From: an uncultured beta proteobacterium | Lineage (GTDB): Bacteria > Pseudomonadota > Gammaproteobacteria > Burkholderiales > Burkholderiaceae_C | Reading direction: 5' to 3' | DNA: 64,000 nt | NCBI GenBank assembly: GCA_903832285.1 | Contig: CAILAY010000063.1 | Span: 59,965-123,964 of the forward strand | Part shown: positions 1 to 8,547 of the stretch, piece by piece | Layout of the letters: each line of letters begins with the position of its first letter | Numbering within the stretch: the first letter of the stretch is position 1 | The notes under the pieces: model-generated | Database searches by the model: none | Told to the model about the DNA's origin: nothing | Seen by the model: only the letters and a program-made list of their open reading frames with translations | Position numbers and translations under genes: made by a program

Positions 1-384
1 CCGCAGGACCTGCAGGCGCTGGTGGCACAAATCAGCGCGCAACTCAAACCCGAGGCTGAGCCGCTGCGCTGGATCAAGGCCAGCGTGGGCAACCATCTGC
101 GACTGATACCGATTGACGAAGTGCTGTTCTTTCAGTCAGACGAAAAGTACACACTGGTTGCGACCCGGGAGTTGGACGCCTTGATCCGCACTCCCATCAA
201 GGAATTACTCGAAGGCGTGGACACGGCAAGGTTCTGGCAGATCCACAGGTCCACCATTGTGAATGCCAGTGCGATCGAAGTCGTCACGCGCGACCTGCGC
301 GGCCAGGCCTCGGTGCGGGTGAAGGGACGCAAGGAAAACTTGAGCGTGAGTCGGCCTTTTTCGCATCTGTTCAAGCAGATGTGA
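1..384 (+). CDS. LytTR-family response regulator, C-terminal part (5' end outside window)
   Basis: The frame is open from base 1, so the true start is upstream and only the last 127 residues are visible. They form a LytTR DNA-binding domain, with the typical 'WIKAS.GNHLRLIPIDEVLFF' strand, the 'FWQIHRSTIVN' core and a basic 'VKGRKENLSVSR' strand. In LytR/AlgR-type regulators this domain follows a CheY-like receiver, which is expected just outside the window. A GTG at 22 could serve as an internal start but would leave a domain without receiver, so I treat the gene as truncated by the window edge. Target genes cannot be told from here. Confidence 0.85.
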   Translation, partial: PQDLQALVAQISAQLKPEAEPLRWIKASVGNHLRLIPIDEVLFFQSDEKYTLVATRELDALIRTPIKELLEGVDTARFWQIHRSTIVNASAIEVVTRDLRGQASVRVKGRKENLSVSRPFSHLFKQM

Positions 385-423
385 GACGGCACGCTGGCGC
401 ACAAGGACGCAGGTTCCGTTCGT

Positions 424-1932
424 TCAAGCCGATCCCTTCACCTCATAGAACCGAATCGCATTTCGTCCGGCATGTTTGGCCTGGTACATGGCCGCGTCGG
501 CCCATTTGACGATGTCATCCTGATTGGCTTCGTGGTCCATCGCCAGCGCTACACCGATGCTCACGGTGCAATGATGTTGCGCCATTGCATCGGCTTTGCC
601 GCGTTGCGTGATCGTCAACAGATAGGGTTCAGCCAGGCTGGCGCGGATCTTTTCTGCAACCGCGCTGACTTGGGAAGTGGCCACCCCGATTGCCGCATCG
701 AGTTCACCCAATATCACGGCAAACTCGTCGCCCCCGAATCGGGCGACGGTGTCGATGTCGCGCACACTGCGTTTCAATCGATTTGACGCCTCAATGAGCA
801 GCAGGTCACCGGCCATGTGCCCATGCTTGTCATTGAGTGGTTTGAAGTTGTCCAGGTCAAGAACCATTACCGCGAAATAGGTGCCACTGCGCCGACTGGA
901 TGCCATCGTCTGGCTTAGGCGATCCTCCATCAGGCGACGGTTGGCCAATTGGGTCAGCGGATCGTAATACGCCAGTTCTGCTGAACGTTGACTGCTCAGC
1001 AACCACCAAGTCAGGGCGCATGCCAACAGCGTGGCGATGGTCGCCGCCAGCATCACCCGCTGCTGCAATCCCTCGATCGATTCGAATGCTTCACTAGTTG
1101 GCACTGAAACCACTGTGCGCCATCCCGAAACGGGAATGGTGACACCCGAATTCATCACTTCCACACCCCTGGCGTTGACAAAGATATCCGTGCCTTCGTA
1201 ACCACCGAGCATGCGGTCCATGGCCGGAATGACCCCGCTCGCGGGGAGTGTCTCCATGACCCGCCGCTTGTCAGATGCCGTAATGACAAGCCGGTACTGC
1301 GGCGCAATCAGGAGGTAACCACCGGTCTTGCCGTATCGTCCCACCGCAAGTTTGTCCAGGAAGTTCGGAAGACCCAGATTTACTGTCCCGGCAATGGACC
1401 CGATGACCGCACCCTTCGCATTGTGAATGGGCACCACGATGCTGAAAATGGGCGCTTTCAAGGTTTTTCCCATGTTGGGCCGACCAATCACGGATTTCCC
1501 CTCTTTGAGCGGAATACTGATGGACTCTCGGTCCATATAGTTCGTGCCCACCCGACCAGGGACAACTGGGAAATCGGCGAGTGCCGTGCCGTCGGCCCCG
1601 GTGATGAAAACCCCGCCGTTGAATACCTGGGGAAGAAAAGTGCGTTCTTGCAAGAAGGTCTGCAAGCCCGCAGCACTCGGCAAGATCTCCGCTCTCAACC
1701 GCCCAGAGACGGTAGTCAGCACGTTCAGCCGGTCCTGCAATTCGCCGTTGACCTGAGTGGCAATGATTGAGGCTGTCGAAAACTGCTGATCGCCCAACGT
1801 GCGCCGCAAGTCTTCGCGCATTGCCTGACTGGTGTAGAGGGTGACAAACCAGATGCATGCCAGGGCGACCCCCAACAGAGACACAGTCAGTTTGAATTGG
1901 GGCTGTCGGCCCTGATAAGCGTCGTGAGTCAT
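424..1932 (-). CDS. Membrane-bound diguanylate cyclase with extracytoplasmic Cache-type sensor
   Basis: 502 residues. A transmembrane helix at about 13-34 is followed by a roughly 250-residue periplasmic segment resembling dCache sensors, a second helix near 290-312 and a C-terminal GGDEF domain. The active-site motif GGDEF is intact near residue 400. An RxxD inhibitory site (RDID) lies five residues before it, so the enzyme probably makes cyclic di-GMP and is product-inhibited. The ATG is preceded by GGGAGGAAG at good spacing. It runs convergently with the LytTR gene. The ligand sensed is unknown. Confidence 0.9.
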   Translation of the reverse strand: MTHDAYQGRQPQFKLTVSLLGVALACIWFVTLYTSQAMREDLRRTLGDQQFSTASIIATQVNGELQDRLNVLTTVSGRLRAEILPSAAGLQTFLQERTFLPQVFNGGVFITGADGTALADFPVVPGRVGTNYMDRESISIPLKEGKSVIGRPNMGKTLKAPIFSIVVPIHNAKGAVIGSIAGTVNLGLPNFLDKLAVGRYGKTGGYLLIAPQYRLVITASDKRRVMETLPASGVIPAMDRMLGGYEGTDIFVNARGVEVMNSGVTIPVSGWRTVVSVPTSEAFESIEGLQQRVMLAATIATLLACALTWWLLSSQRSAELAYYDPLTQLANRRLMEDRLSQTMASSRRSGTYFAVMVLDLDNFKPLNDKHGHMAGDLLLIEASNRLKRSVRDIDTVARFGGDEFAVILGELDAAIGVATSQVSAVAEKIRASLAEPYLLTITQRGKADAMAQHHCTVSIGVALAMDHEANQDDIVKWADAAMYQAKHAGRNAIRFYEVKGSA

Positions 1933-2136
1933 TGGCTTCCTCCCGCGCGGCTGATGAGAAACTGATCCGGCAATTTCAATGATTCGCGTGTGAATTCTAT
2001 GTGGGATCGCCTTGCGTGTAAGTTAAATCCGAAAGTAGCGGCGTTGCAATGGGGTTGTGACGGCGAGGCAATAGCTGCGCTCGCCGGTCTTTCCGCGTCT
2101 CCCCGGAGTGCTTCGTGGTTGTCACAAGCGACTTCG

Positions 2137-4119
2137 CTACTGCGGGCGGGCGCGATAAAAGTGCAGCGGCTGGCTCGGATCATGTCCGATGTTGCCTTTG
2201 ATTACTGACGCCTTCGCCTTGCCCACCACGTGCATCTCGCATGGTTTGCAGTCGAAGCGCAGCGTGAGCTTTTCGCGTCCGTTGATGAGTGTCAGCGGCT
2301 CAGCCTTGACCGTGCCTTGCACCCCGGTCACGCCTTTCGCCTGCTTGGGGCACAGGCTGAGAGAAAAGCGCACACAGTGCTTGGTGATCATCAGACTGAC
2401 CTCGCCCAATTCCTCGTGGCTCTCATATGCCGCGGCGATCAACTTCACGCCGTGCCTGGCGTAGAAGTCGTGCGCCTTGTGGTTGTAGACGTTGGCCAGA
2501 TAACTCAGTGTGTCTTCGGGATAGACGGCGGGCGGTTCCACCGGCGTGGCGCGGGCCGGACAAGCATAGGCGAGGGCGCGCGCCTGCTGCAGGCGTTGCA
2601 CGGCATCCCGGCGCAGCGTGTTCAAGGTGGAGACCTGAACAAACCAGGGTTGCGACAGGTTCAGGCTGACGTGCGTTTGCGCATCGGGTAGTGCGAACTC
2701 GGTGTTGCCGAATCGTGACAACTGGCTGCGCAAATGTGACGTCACTTGCTTCGCGTCCTTGGCCAATTCCTTCGGCGTGTCGATTTGCGCGCTGGCGCTG
2801 CATCCGTCTTCGTCGGTCAGTGTCAGCGACAGTCCGCTGGGCGTGTCGCTCAAATTCGCCCAGAGGTGAATCAGGCGCTCACTGGATTTCTTCTCGATCA
2901 TTCGCACCCAGTTCATGTCGCGATTGCGATTGACTTCGGTGCCGGCGCGCAGGTCCTTGAAGCCCGACATGGGGTCCTTCGGAAAGACGCGCCAGACTAT
3001 TTTCTTGCGTGTGCGCTCGGCGGTGTTGATGGCCAGTCCGATCAACTCCTTCTGCAAGTCGTAATAGCAAAGCCCGTCACCGTTGTGCAGTTCTGTCTCG
3101 GCGGAAGTGGTTTCCAACTCGACCCAATCGGCTCCAACACGCGTGACAAAACCAATCGCCTGGCCCGGATTTTTCGGCGTGTCGAAAGCGCCGATGTCCT
3201 GCTGACGGCCCTGCACAAAGTAGTCGGTGAACTCGCGGTTGAAGTTCTGGTTCGGGTCGGGGGTGAAGCTGAAGCGGGTGTGTCCGCTGGAGGCGTGCGC
3301 CAGGTCAGGGCGCTGCTCCAGCAACTGGTTCAGCAGCGTGCGGTAATGTGCCGTGATGTTCTTCACATAGGCCAGATCCTTGTAGCGGCCTTCGATCTTG
3401 AAGCTGCGGATGCCGACGTCCACGAGCGCTGCGATGTTGGCGCTCTGGTTGTTGTCCTTCATCGAGAGCACGTGCTTGTCGTGCGCCACAAAACGCCCCT
3501 TTGCGTCGGTTACCTGATACGGCAAACGGCAGGCTTGCGAGCAGTCGCCGCGGTTCGCGCTGCGCCCCGTGTGGGCGTGGCTGATGTAGCACTGGCCGCT
3601 GTAGGCCACGCACAGCGCGCCATGCACAAAGAATTCCAGCGTGCAGCGTTCAGCGTCGGTGGCGGCGCGTACGGTGCGGATCTGGCCCAGTGTCAACTCG
3701 CGTGCCAGCACGATTTGCGACAGGCCAACGTCCTGCAGAAAGCGCGCCTTCTCGGGCGTGCGGATGTCGGTCTGTGTGCTGGCGTGCAACTGGATGGGTG
3801 GCAGGTCCAGTTCCAGCAGGCCCATGTCCTGGATGATGAGCGCGTCCACGCCTGCGTCGTAGAGTTGCCAGGCGAGCTTGCGTGCCGGCTCCAGTTCGTC
3901 GTCGCGCAGGATGGTGTTGAGAGTGACGAAAATGCGGCTGTGGAAGCGGTGCGCGTGCTGCACCAGGCGCGCGATATCGGACACCGAGTTGTCGGCACTG
4001 GAGCGCGCGCCAAAGGACGGACCACCGATGTAGACGGCATCGGCGCCGTGGTTCAGCGCGGCGATACCGATGTCGGCGTCGCGCGCCGGCGCCAGTAATT
4101 CAAGCTGATGCGGCAACAT
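2137..4119 (-). CDS. rlhA: U32 peptidase-family protein, RlhA (YdcP) type
   Basis: 660 residues, close to the 653 of E. coli RlhA and much longer than the TrhP/YegQ type (about 450). The U32 signature is visible as 'EFFVHGALCVAYSGQC', followed by the conserved Cys pair in 'GDCSQACRLPY'. RlhA is required for 5-hydroxylation of C2501 in 23S rRNA. Members of this family act in RNA hydroxylation with prephenate or iron-sulfur chemistry rather than as proven peptidases. The C-terminal 200 residues match the long form of the family. No strong ribosome-binding site precedes the ATG. It lies 93 bp downstream of the sulfurtransferase on the same strand and may be read through from it. Confidence 0.8.
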   Translation of the reverse strand: MLPHQLELLAPARDADIGIAALNHGADAVYIGGPSFGARSSADNSVSDIARLVQHAHRFHSRIFVTLNTILRDDELEPARKLAWQLYDAGVDALIIQDMGLLELDLPPIQLHASTQTDIRTPEKARFLQDVGLSQIVLARELTLGQIRTVRAATDAERCTLEFFVHGALCVAYSGQCYISHAHTGRSANRGDCSQACRLPYQVTDAKGRFVAHDKHVLSMKDNNQSANIAALVDVGIRSFKIEGRYKDLAYVKNITAHYRTLLNQLLEQRPDLAHASSGHTRFSFTPDPNQNFNREFTDYFVQGRQQDIGAFDTPKNPGQAIGFVTRVGADWVELETTSAETELHNGDGLCYYDLQKELIGLAINTAERTRKKIVWRVFPKDPMSGFKDLRAGTEVNRNRDMNWVRMIEKKSSERLIHLWANLSDTPSGLSLTLTDEDGCSASAQIDTPKELAKDAKQVTSHLRSQLSRFGNTEFALPDAQTHVSLNLSQPWFVQVSTLNTLRRDAVQRLQQARALAYACPARATPVEPPAVYPEDTLSYLANVYNHKAHDFYARHGVKLIAAAYESHEELGEVSLMITKHCVRFSLSLCPKQAKGVTGVQGTVKAEPLTLINGREKLTLRFDCKPCEMHVVGKAKASVIKGNIGHDPSQPLHFYRARPQ

Positions 4120-4212
4120 GATCAGGCCGCGTGCCGGGCCACCCCAAGGAAGGCCTGCGCCCCGTCGGGGTGCAGCGGCGACACAAAGTGCGCAGTGTGG
4201 CGGTAGTCATTT

Positions 4213-5076
4213 TTAGCCTTGTGCTACCGGACGACTGGAGTCGTTGCACCACTCGCTCCAACTGCCTGCGTACAAGGATGTTGCGCCCAGGCCGGCGACT
4301 TCCATCGCCAGCAGATTGGGCACGGCGCTGACGCCGCTGCCGCAGTAATGCACCACTGTGGAGGGGTTGCGCCCGGCCAGCAGACGCTCGAACTCGGCGC
4401 GCAATTGTGCTGCCGGCTTGAACTTTCCGTCGGCACCGGTGTTCAGTCCAAAGGGCCGATTCAGTGCGCCCGGGATATGGCCTGCCACCGGGTCCAGTGG
4501 TTCGACCTCGCCGCGAAAGCGCGGTTCGCCGCGGGCGTCGATCAGGGTTTGAGTGGGGCGCCCCAATTGTTGCGCCACGCCAGCCGTGGTGGCCAGCGCG
4601 CGCAGTTCAGGCTGCAACGCAAAGTTGGATGGCGTTGGCGCCGGTTCGGTGCCAACAGCGACTGCGCCGCCTGCCGCCTGCCAGGCCTGCAAGCCACCAT
4701 CCAGCACCGCCACGGCGTCATGGCCGGCCCACTTGAGCATCCACCACAGGCGGGCGCAATAGAGGGCACTCTGCCGGTCATAGACCACGGCCTGCATATC
4801 GCTGGCAAAGCCAACGCTCTTCAGCCAGGCCGAAAATTCTTCTCGCGAAGGCAGGGGGTGGCGCCCGCCCGAGGCCGCCGTCGCGTCGTCGCTGGCGCTC
4901 AAGACCGTGTCCAGATGCGCGAAGACCGCTCCCGGAATATGGCCTTCTCGGTACTGCTGTTCGCCTGCGACAGGATTCATCAGGTCGAAGCTGGCGTCGA
5001 ACACGCACAGTGGGCGGCCTGCCTGCATGAGAGAAAGCAATTGTTCTGCGGAGATCAAGGTCTTGAAAGTGTTCAT
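4213..5076 (-). CDS. sseA: 3-mercaptopyruvate/thiosulfate sulfurtransferase (tandem rhodanese)
   Basis: 287 residues with two rhodanese domains (about 8-140 and 165-280). The catalytic Cys245 sits in the loop CGSGVSA. That loop is the mercaptopyruvate sulfurtransferase form, whereas thiosulfate rhodaneses carry CRKGVTA. The family pattern 'GHIPGA' appears in both halves (about 45-50 and 199-204), and the N-terminal domain is the non-catalytic copy. I chose the ATG at 5076 because the open frame upstream overlaps the EamA gene and does not look like protein. The gene follows the EamA exporter by 31 bp and is probably cotranscribed. Function: sulfur transfer from 3-mercaptopyruvate to cyanide or thiol acceptors in the cytoplasm. 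Confidence 0.88.
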   Translation of the reverse strand: MNTFKTLISAEQLLSLMQAGRPLCVFDASFDLMNPVAGEQQYREGHIPGAVFAHLDTVLSASDDATAASGGRHPLPSREEFSAWLKSVGFASDMQAVVYDRQSALYCARLWWMLKWAGHDAVAVLDGGLQAWQAAGGAVAVGTEPAPTPSNFALQPELRALATTAGVAQQLGRPTQTLIDARGEPRFRGEVEPLDPVAGHIPGALNRPFGLNTGADGKFKPAAQLRAEFERLLAGRNPSTVVHYCGSGVSAVPNLLAMEVAGLGATSLYAGSWSEWCNDSSRPVAQG

Positions 5077-5107
5077 GAAAATTCTCGGTTGCGGGTGAAG
5101 CGGGGTT

Positions 5108-6004
5108 TCAATGTTCCTCGGCAGGTGTGTCTGGCAGGACTCGCGTGCGCAAAGCGGTGGCGGCAATGCCGCTGGCCACCACCAGAACCATTCCCAGCCA
5201 GCCGATGATCGGGATCTGGTCGCCGAACAACACCAGGCTGTAGATGGCGGCGAAGACAATGCCAGAGTATTGCAAGTTGGCCACCACCAGCGTGGCTCCC
5301 TGGTTGTAGGCGCGGGTCATGCACCATTGTCCCAGCGAGGCCAGCAATCCAATGGGAACGAGCCAGGCAGCGGCCTGCCAGGACACCTGTTCCCAGGGGG
5401 AAAACCCGGTGAACAACAGGCCCGCCGCGCCGGCGATGGCTGAAGCCAGGGAAAAGTAAAAGACCGTACGGTCTTCGGGTTCACCCACGCGGCCCAGAGC
5501 CGTGACCTGCAGGTAGGCCAGCGCCGTTGCGATGCCCGAGAACAGTCCAATGAGTCCGGCGAATAGCTGGCCCTGGTCGATGGTCGGGCGCAGCATCAGC
5601 ACTACGCCAACAAACCCCGAGAGTACCGTGACCAGCAGTGGCCCCTGGCGCTGAGCTATTCCTGCCTGGCCGTAGAACATCGCACCGCCTACGATAAAGG
5701 CAGCGATCCAGATGCCGCTCATGTAGTTCAGGGTCATGGCCGTGGCCAGGGGCAGGTGGGCAATGGCGTAGAACCAGGCACCCAGCGCCAGCACGCCCAC
5801 AAGCGCACGCCATGCATGCATCACGGGAACGGGGGTGCGCAAAGTTCCCCGACGTGACCACACGACGATCGCCATGAACACGATGCTTACGAGACCCCGG
5901 TAAAAGATCAACTCGACCGTGTTGAAGCTCGTCGAAGCGATCTTGATGCCTACCGCCATGGTGGCAAAGAAGAATGACGCCAGGATCATCCAGAGGGCTT
6001 GCAT
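5108..6004 (-). CDS. EamA/DMT-family transporter
   Basis: 298 residues, almost wholly hydrophobic, with about ten membrane helices in two EamA repeats. The start MQALWMILASFFFATMAVG (ATG at 6004) begins at the first helix. An upstream in-frame ATG at 6208 would overlap the Rieske gene and give a basic non-family extension. The stop of the upstream oxygenase gene is only 7 bp away, which indicates an operon. The family exports metabolites such as amino acids or nucleosides, and the substrate cannot be read from sequence. Confidence 0.88.
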   Translation of the reverse strand: MQALWMILASFFFATMAVGIKIASTSFNTVELIFYRGLVSIVFMAIVVWSRRGTLRTPVPVMHAWRALVGVLALGAWFYAIAHLPLATAMTLNYMSGIWIAAFIVGGAMFYGQAGIAQRQGPLLVTVLSGFVGVVLMLRPTIDQGQLFAGLIGLFSGIATALAYLQVTALGRVGEPEDRTVFYFSLASAIAGAAGLLFTGFSPWEQVSWQAAAWLVPIGLLASLGQWCMTRAYNQGATLVVANLQYSGIVFAAIYSLVLFGDQIPIIGWLGMVLVVASGIAATALRTRVLPDTPAEEH

Positions 6005-6011
6005 GAGGCGT

Positions 6012-7136
6012 TCACGCCGGATCCATGGCGGCGCGGTACCACTCATGAAACTGCTGCATCCCGTCTTCCATCGGGCTTTGGTATGGGCCAACTTCGTTGT
6101 CGCCGCGCGCCAGCAGCGCCTTGCGACCGGCGTCCATGCGCTCGCCGATCTCATCGTCCTCGATGCAGGTTTCCATGTAGGCCGCCTGCTGCGCTTCGAC
6201 AAATTCACGCTCGAACGCGACGATTTCTTCCGGGTAGTAGAACTCCACCTGGTTCAATGTCCGATCCGGGCTGATGGGATGCAGCGTGGACACCGTGAGC
6301 ACGTGCGGATACCACTCCAGCATGATGTGCGGGTAGTAGGTGAGCCAGATCGCGCCACGTTGAGGTGGCTGACCGTTGCGGTACTTCAGCAGCGCGTCCT
6401 GCCAGCGCTGGTACACGGGCGAGCCGGGCCGCGCGAAATCCCTCGACACGCCCACAGTCTGCACCGAATAGTTTTCCTTGAATTCCCAGTGCAGATCGTC
6501 GCAGGTGACGAAATGGCCCAGGCCGGGGTGAAAGGGTCCCACGTGGTAGTCCTCAAGGTAGACCTCGATGAAGGTCTTCCAGTTGTACTTGCACTCGTGC
6601 AGTTCGACACGGTCCAGCGCGAAGCCGGAAAAGTCCAGTTCGGCGCGCGGCCCCATACCGGCCAGATCGGCGGCGATGTCGCGCCCGTTGTCTTCAAACA
6701 GCAGGCCGTTCCATTCGCGCAGGGTGTAGTTGTTCAAGTTCAGGCAGGGGTCGTGAGCGAAGTGCGGCGCCCCCAGCAACTGCCCATTGGGTTGGTAGGT
6801 CCAGCGGTGCAGGGGGCACACGATGTTGCCGCCGGCGCTGCCCTTTTGCGTGTCGTGCAGGGAGCCGCGGCCCTTGAGCATGATCGCCTGACGATGCCGG
6901 CACACGTTGGAGACGAGCTCCACGCCCTTGTCGGTGCGCACCAGGGCCCGGCCTTCGCCCTCCTGGGGCAGGGCGTAGTAATCGCCCACGTGGGGCACGG
7001 CGAGCTGATGCCCCACGTAACGCGGCCCCTGCGTGAATACACGCTGCAGCTCACGCTGGAACAGCGCTTCGTCAAAGTAGCTTGAAACTGGTAGTTGGCT
7101 TGCGGCCTGCTGCAGTTGAAGACTTAAATCAGACAT
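6012..7136 (-). CDS. Rieske [2Fe-2S] aromatic-ring-hydroxylating oxygenase, alpha-subunit type
   Basis: 374 residues. The Rieske ligands are C79-x-H81 and C107-x2-H110. The gap between the two pairs is 25 residues, longer than the usual 15-17 of this family. The catalytic domain shows the mononuclear iron motif 'EDYHVGPFHPG' (His198, His203), with a later acidic segment (ETCIEDDEIG) where the third ligand is expected. Overall it resembles choline-monooxygenase-like and carnitine-oxygenase-like alpha subunits. No beta subunit, ferredoxin or reductase gene lies nearby, so electrons must come from elsewhere. AGGT lies upstream of the ATG. First gene of a probable operon with the EamA exporter and sulfurtransferase. 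Substrate unknown. Confidence 0.85.
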   Translation of the reverse strand: MSDLSLQLQQAASQLPVSSYFDEALFQRELQRVFTQGPRYVGHQLAVPHVGDYYALPQEGEGRALVRTDKGVELVSNVCRHRQAIMLKGRGSLHDTQKGSAGGNIVCPLHRWTYQPNGQLLGAPHFAHDPCLNLNNYTLREWNGLLFEDNGRDIAADLAGMGPRAELDFSGFALDRVELHECKYNWKTFIEVYLEDYHVGPFHPGLGHFVTCDDLHWEFKENYSVQTVGVSRDFARPGSPVYQRWQDALLKYRNGQPPQRGAIWLTYYPHIMLEWYPHVLTVSTLHPISPDRTLNQVEFYYPEEIVAFEREFVEAQQAAYMETCIEDDEIGERMDAGRKALLARGDNEVGPYQSPMEDGMQQFHEWYRAAMDPA

Positions 7137-7363
7137 GGTTGTCTTGACCTAGAGGCTCCCCCTATGAAGGGGCAGGTAGGCGCCGTGGCGCGGGAAAATG
7201 GAGCCGGTGCTTGTCGGCGGGGCGGTGGATTGTACCCGCTGGGGTGGCCCGTTTGACGCTGGCCTGCGCTGCGCTGGCAGCATCGCAAGGGTTATGCGCA
7301 GCGCCCGCCATGCCCCGGCTCTGGCACAGCGCCTAAAATCAGACCTTTATTGGAAACGAGTTC

Positions 7364-7618
7364 ATGGCCAAGGTGTCCACATCCACTGCCGAGCACGCGC
7401 ATGGCGCAGCCAATCCTGTGAGCTACGAGGCCGCGCTGCAGGAACTGGAACAACTGGTGGCCCAACTGGAATCGGGTCAGATGCCTCTGGAGCAGCTGCT
7501 CAGCGGTTATCAGCGCGGCGCCCAGCTGTTGGGTTTTTGCCGCGACAAGCTCACTGCCGTGGAAGACCAGATCAAGGTGCTGGACGAGTCTGGTCTGAAA
7601 ACATGGACACAGGATTGA
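7364..7618 (+). CDS. xseB: Exodeoxyribonuclease VII small subunit
   Basis: 84 residues. The conserved XseB core runs from '[16 protein letters not shown]' to '[11 protein letters not shown]', with the typical '[16 protein letters not shown]' turn. The subunit forms coiled helices that bind XseA and complete the single-strand exonuclease. The start ATG is preceded by GGAAACGAG. The stop codon TGA shares a base with the ATG of ispA (TGATG), the usual xseB-ispA-dxs order, which suggests translational coupling. xseA is not in the window. Confidence 0.93.
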   Translation: MAKVSTSTAEHAHGAANPVSYEAALQELEQLVAQLESGQMPLEQLLSGYQRGAQLLGFCRDKLTAVEDQIKVLDESGLKTWTQD

Positions 7619-8547
7619 TGGCGGCAGCCGACTTCGACTTCAACGGCTGGAGCGCGGCGGGCCTGCTGCAGGTGGAACAGGCGCTTGAGCGCTGGGTTGC
7701 GCCGGATGCAGGTTCCGCACTGGAGCAGGCCATGCGCTACGCTGTGCTTGACGGCGGCAAGCGGCTGCGTCCCCTGCTGGTGCTGGCGGCGAGTGAAGCC
7801 GCAGGCGCAGGTCGCGATCCCGCATTGCGCGTCCCGAGCCGGCAAGCGTCTGTCCGTGCTGCATGCGCCGTTGAGTTGATCCATGCCTATTCACTGGTGC
7901 ACGACGACATGCCGTCTATGGACAACGATGTGCTGCGCCGTGGAAAGCCCACCGTGCACGTGCAGTTCGGCGAGGCCCTGGCGCTGCTGGCGGGCGATGC
8001 GCTGCAGGCATTGGCCTTTGAGTTGCTGGCGCCGGCAGATGGCAGCGTGAGCGGTGACGTGGTGGCGCAGTTGTGCCGATTGCTGGCGCGCGCTGCCGGT
8101 TATCAGGGCATGGCCGGCGGCCAGGCCATCGATCTGGCGAGTGTGGGCTGCGCGCTCACGCAGCAACAATTGCAGGCCATGCACCGGCTCAAGACGGGCG
8201 CCCTGCTGCAGGCCAGCGTCATGATGGGCGCGGCTTGCGCAACGCCATGGGACCACGACAGCACAAGCTCAGCGCTCGCCGACTACGGCGCAGCCTTGGG
8301 CCTGGCCTTTCAGGTGGTGGACGATATTCTGGATGTGACTTCAGACTCTGCCACGCTGGGCAAGACAGCAGGCAAGGACATCGCCCACGACAAACCCACC
8401 TATGTCTCGCTGCTCGGCCTGGCGGGCGCGCGGGATTATGCCGACACCTTGCATCGGCAGGCGCTGCGTTCGCTTGGGGAAAGCGGTCTGTCTGAAACCC
8501 ACGCTCTCGCGGCATTGGCCGACCGGGTGGTGAACCGCGAAAAATGA
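7618..8547 (+). CDS. ispA: Farnesyl diphosphate synthase (class 1 trans-prenyltransferase)
   Basis: 309 residues. It condenses IPP with DMAPP/GPP to make farnesyl diphosphate. Both aspartate-rich motifs are present: DDMPSMD at 96-102 (first motif) and DDILD at 235-239 (second), plus the '[10 protein letters not shown]' substrate loop. The start at 7618 overlaps the xseB stop by one base and has AGGA just upstream. An in-frame ATG at 7603 would add five residues and is also possible. The stop overlaps the dxs start (ATGA), so xseB, ispA and dxs form a tightly coupled operon supplying isoprenoids. Confidence 0.94.
   Translation: MAAADFDFNGWSAAGLLQVEQALERWVAPDAGSALEQAMRYAVLDGGKRLRPLLVLAASEAAGAGRDPALRVPSRQASVRAACAVELIHAYSLVHDDMPSMDNDVLRRGKPTVHVQFGEALALLAGDALQALAFELLAPADGSVSGDVVAQLCRLLARAAGYQGMAGGQAIDLASVGCALTQQQLQAMHRLKTGALLQASVMMGAACATPWDHDSTSSALADYGAALGLAFQVVDDILDVTSDSATLGKTAGKDIAHDKPTYVSLLGLAGARDYADTLHRQALRSLGESGLSETHALAALADRVVNREK

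Noticed and set aside
2746..4098. 450-codon open frame on the plus strand
   Set aside because: It lies wholly opposite the RlhA-type gene, has no family motif and follows the codon-phase pattern of G+C-rich antisense frames.
4157..4175. Possible terminator between the sulfurtransferase and RlhA-type genes
   Set aside because: The GCGCCCC/GGGGTGC stem is imperfect and no T-run follows on the minus strand.
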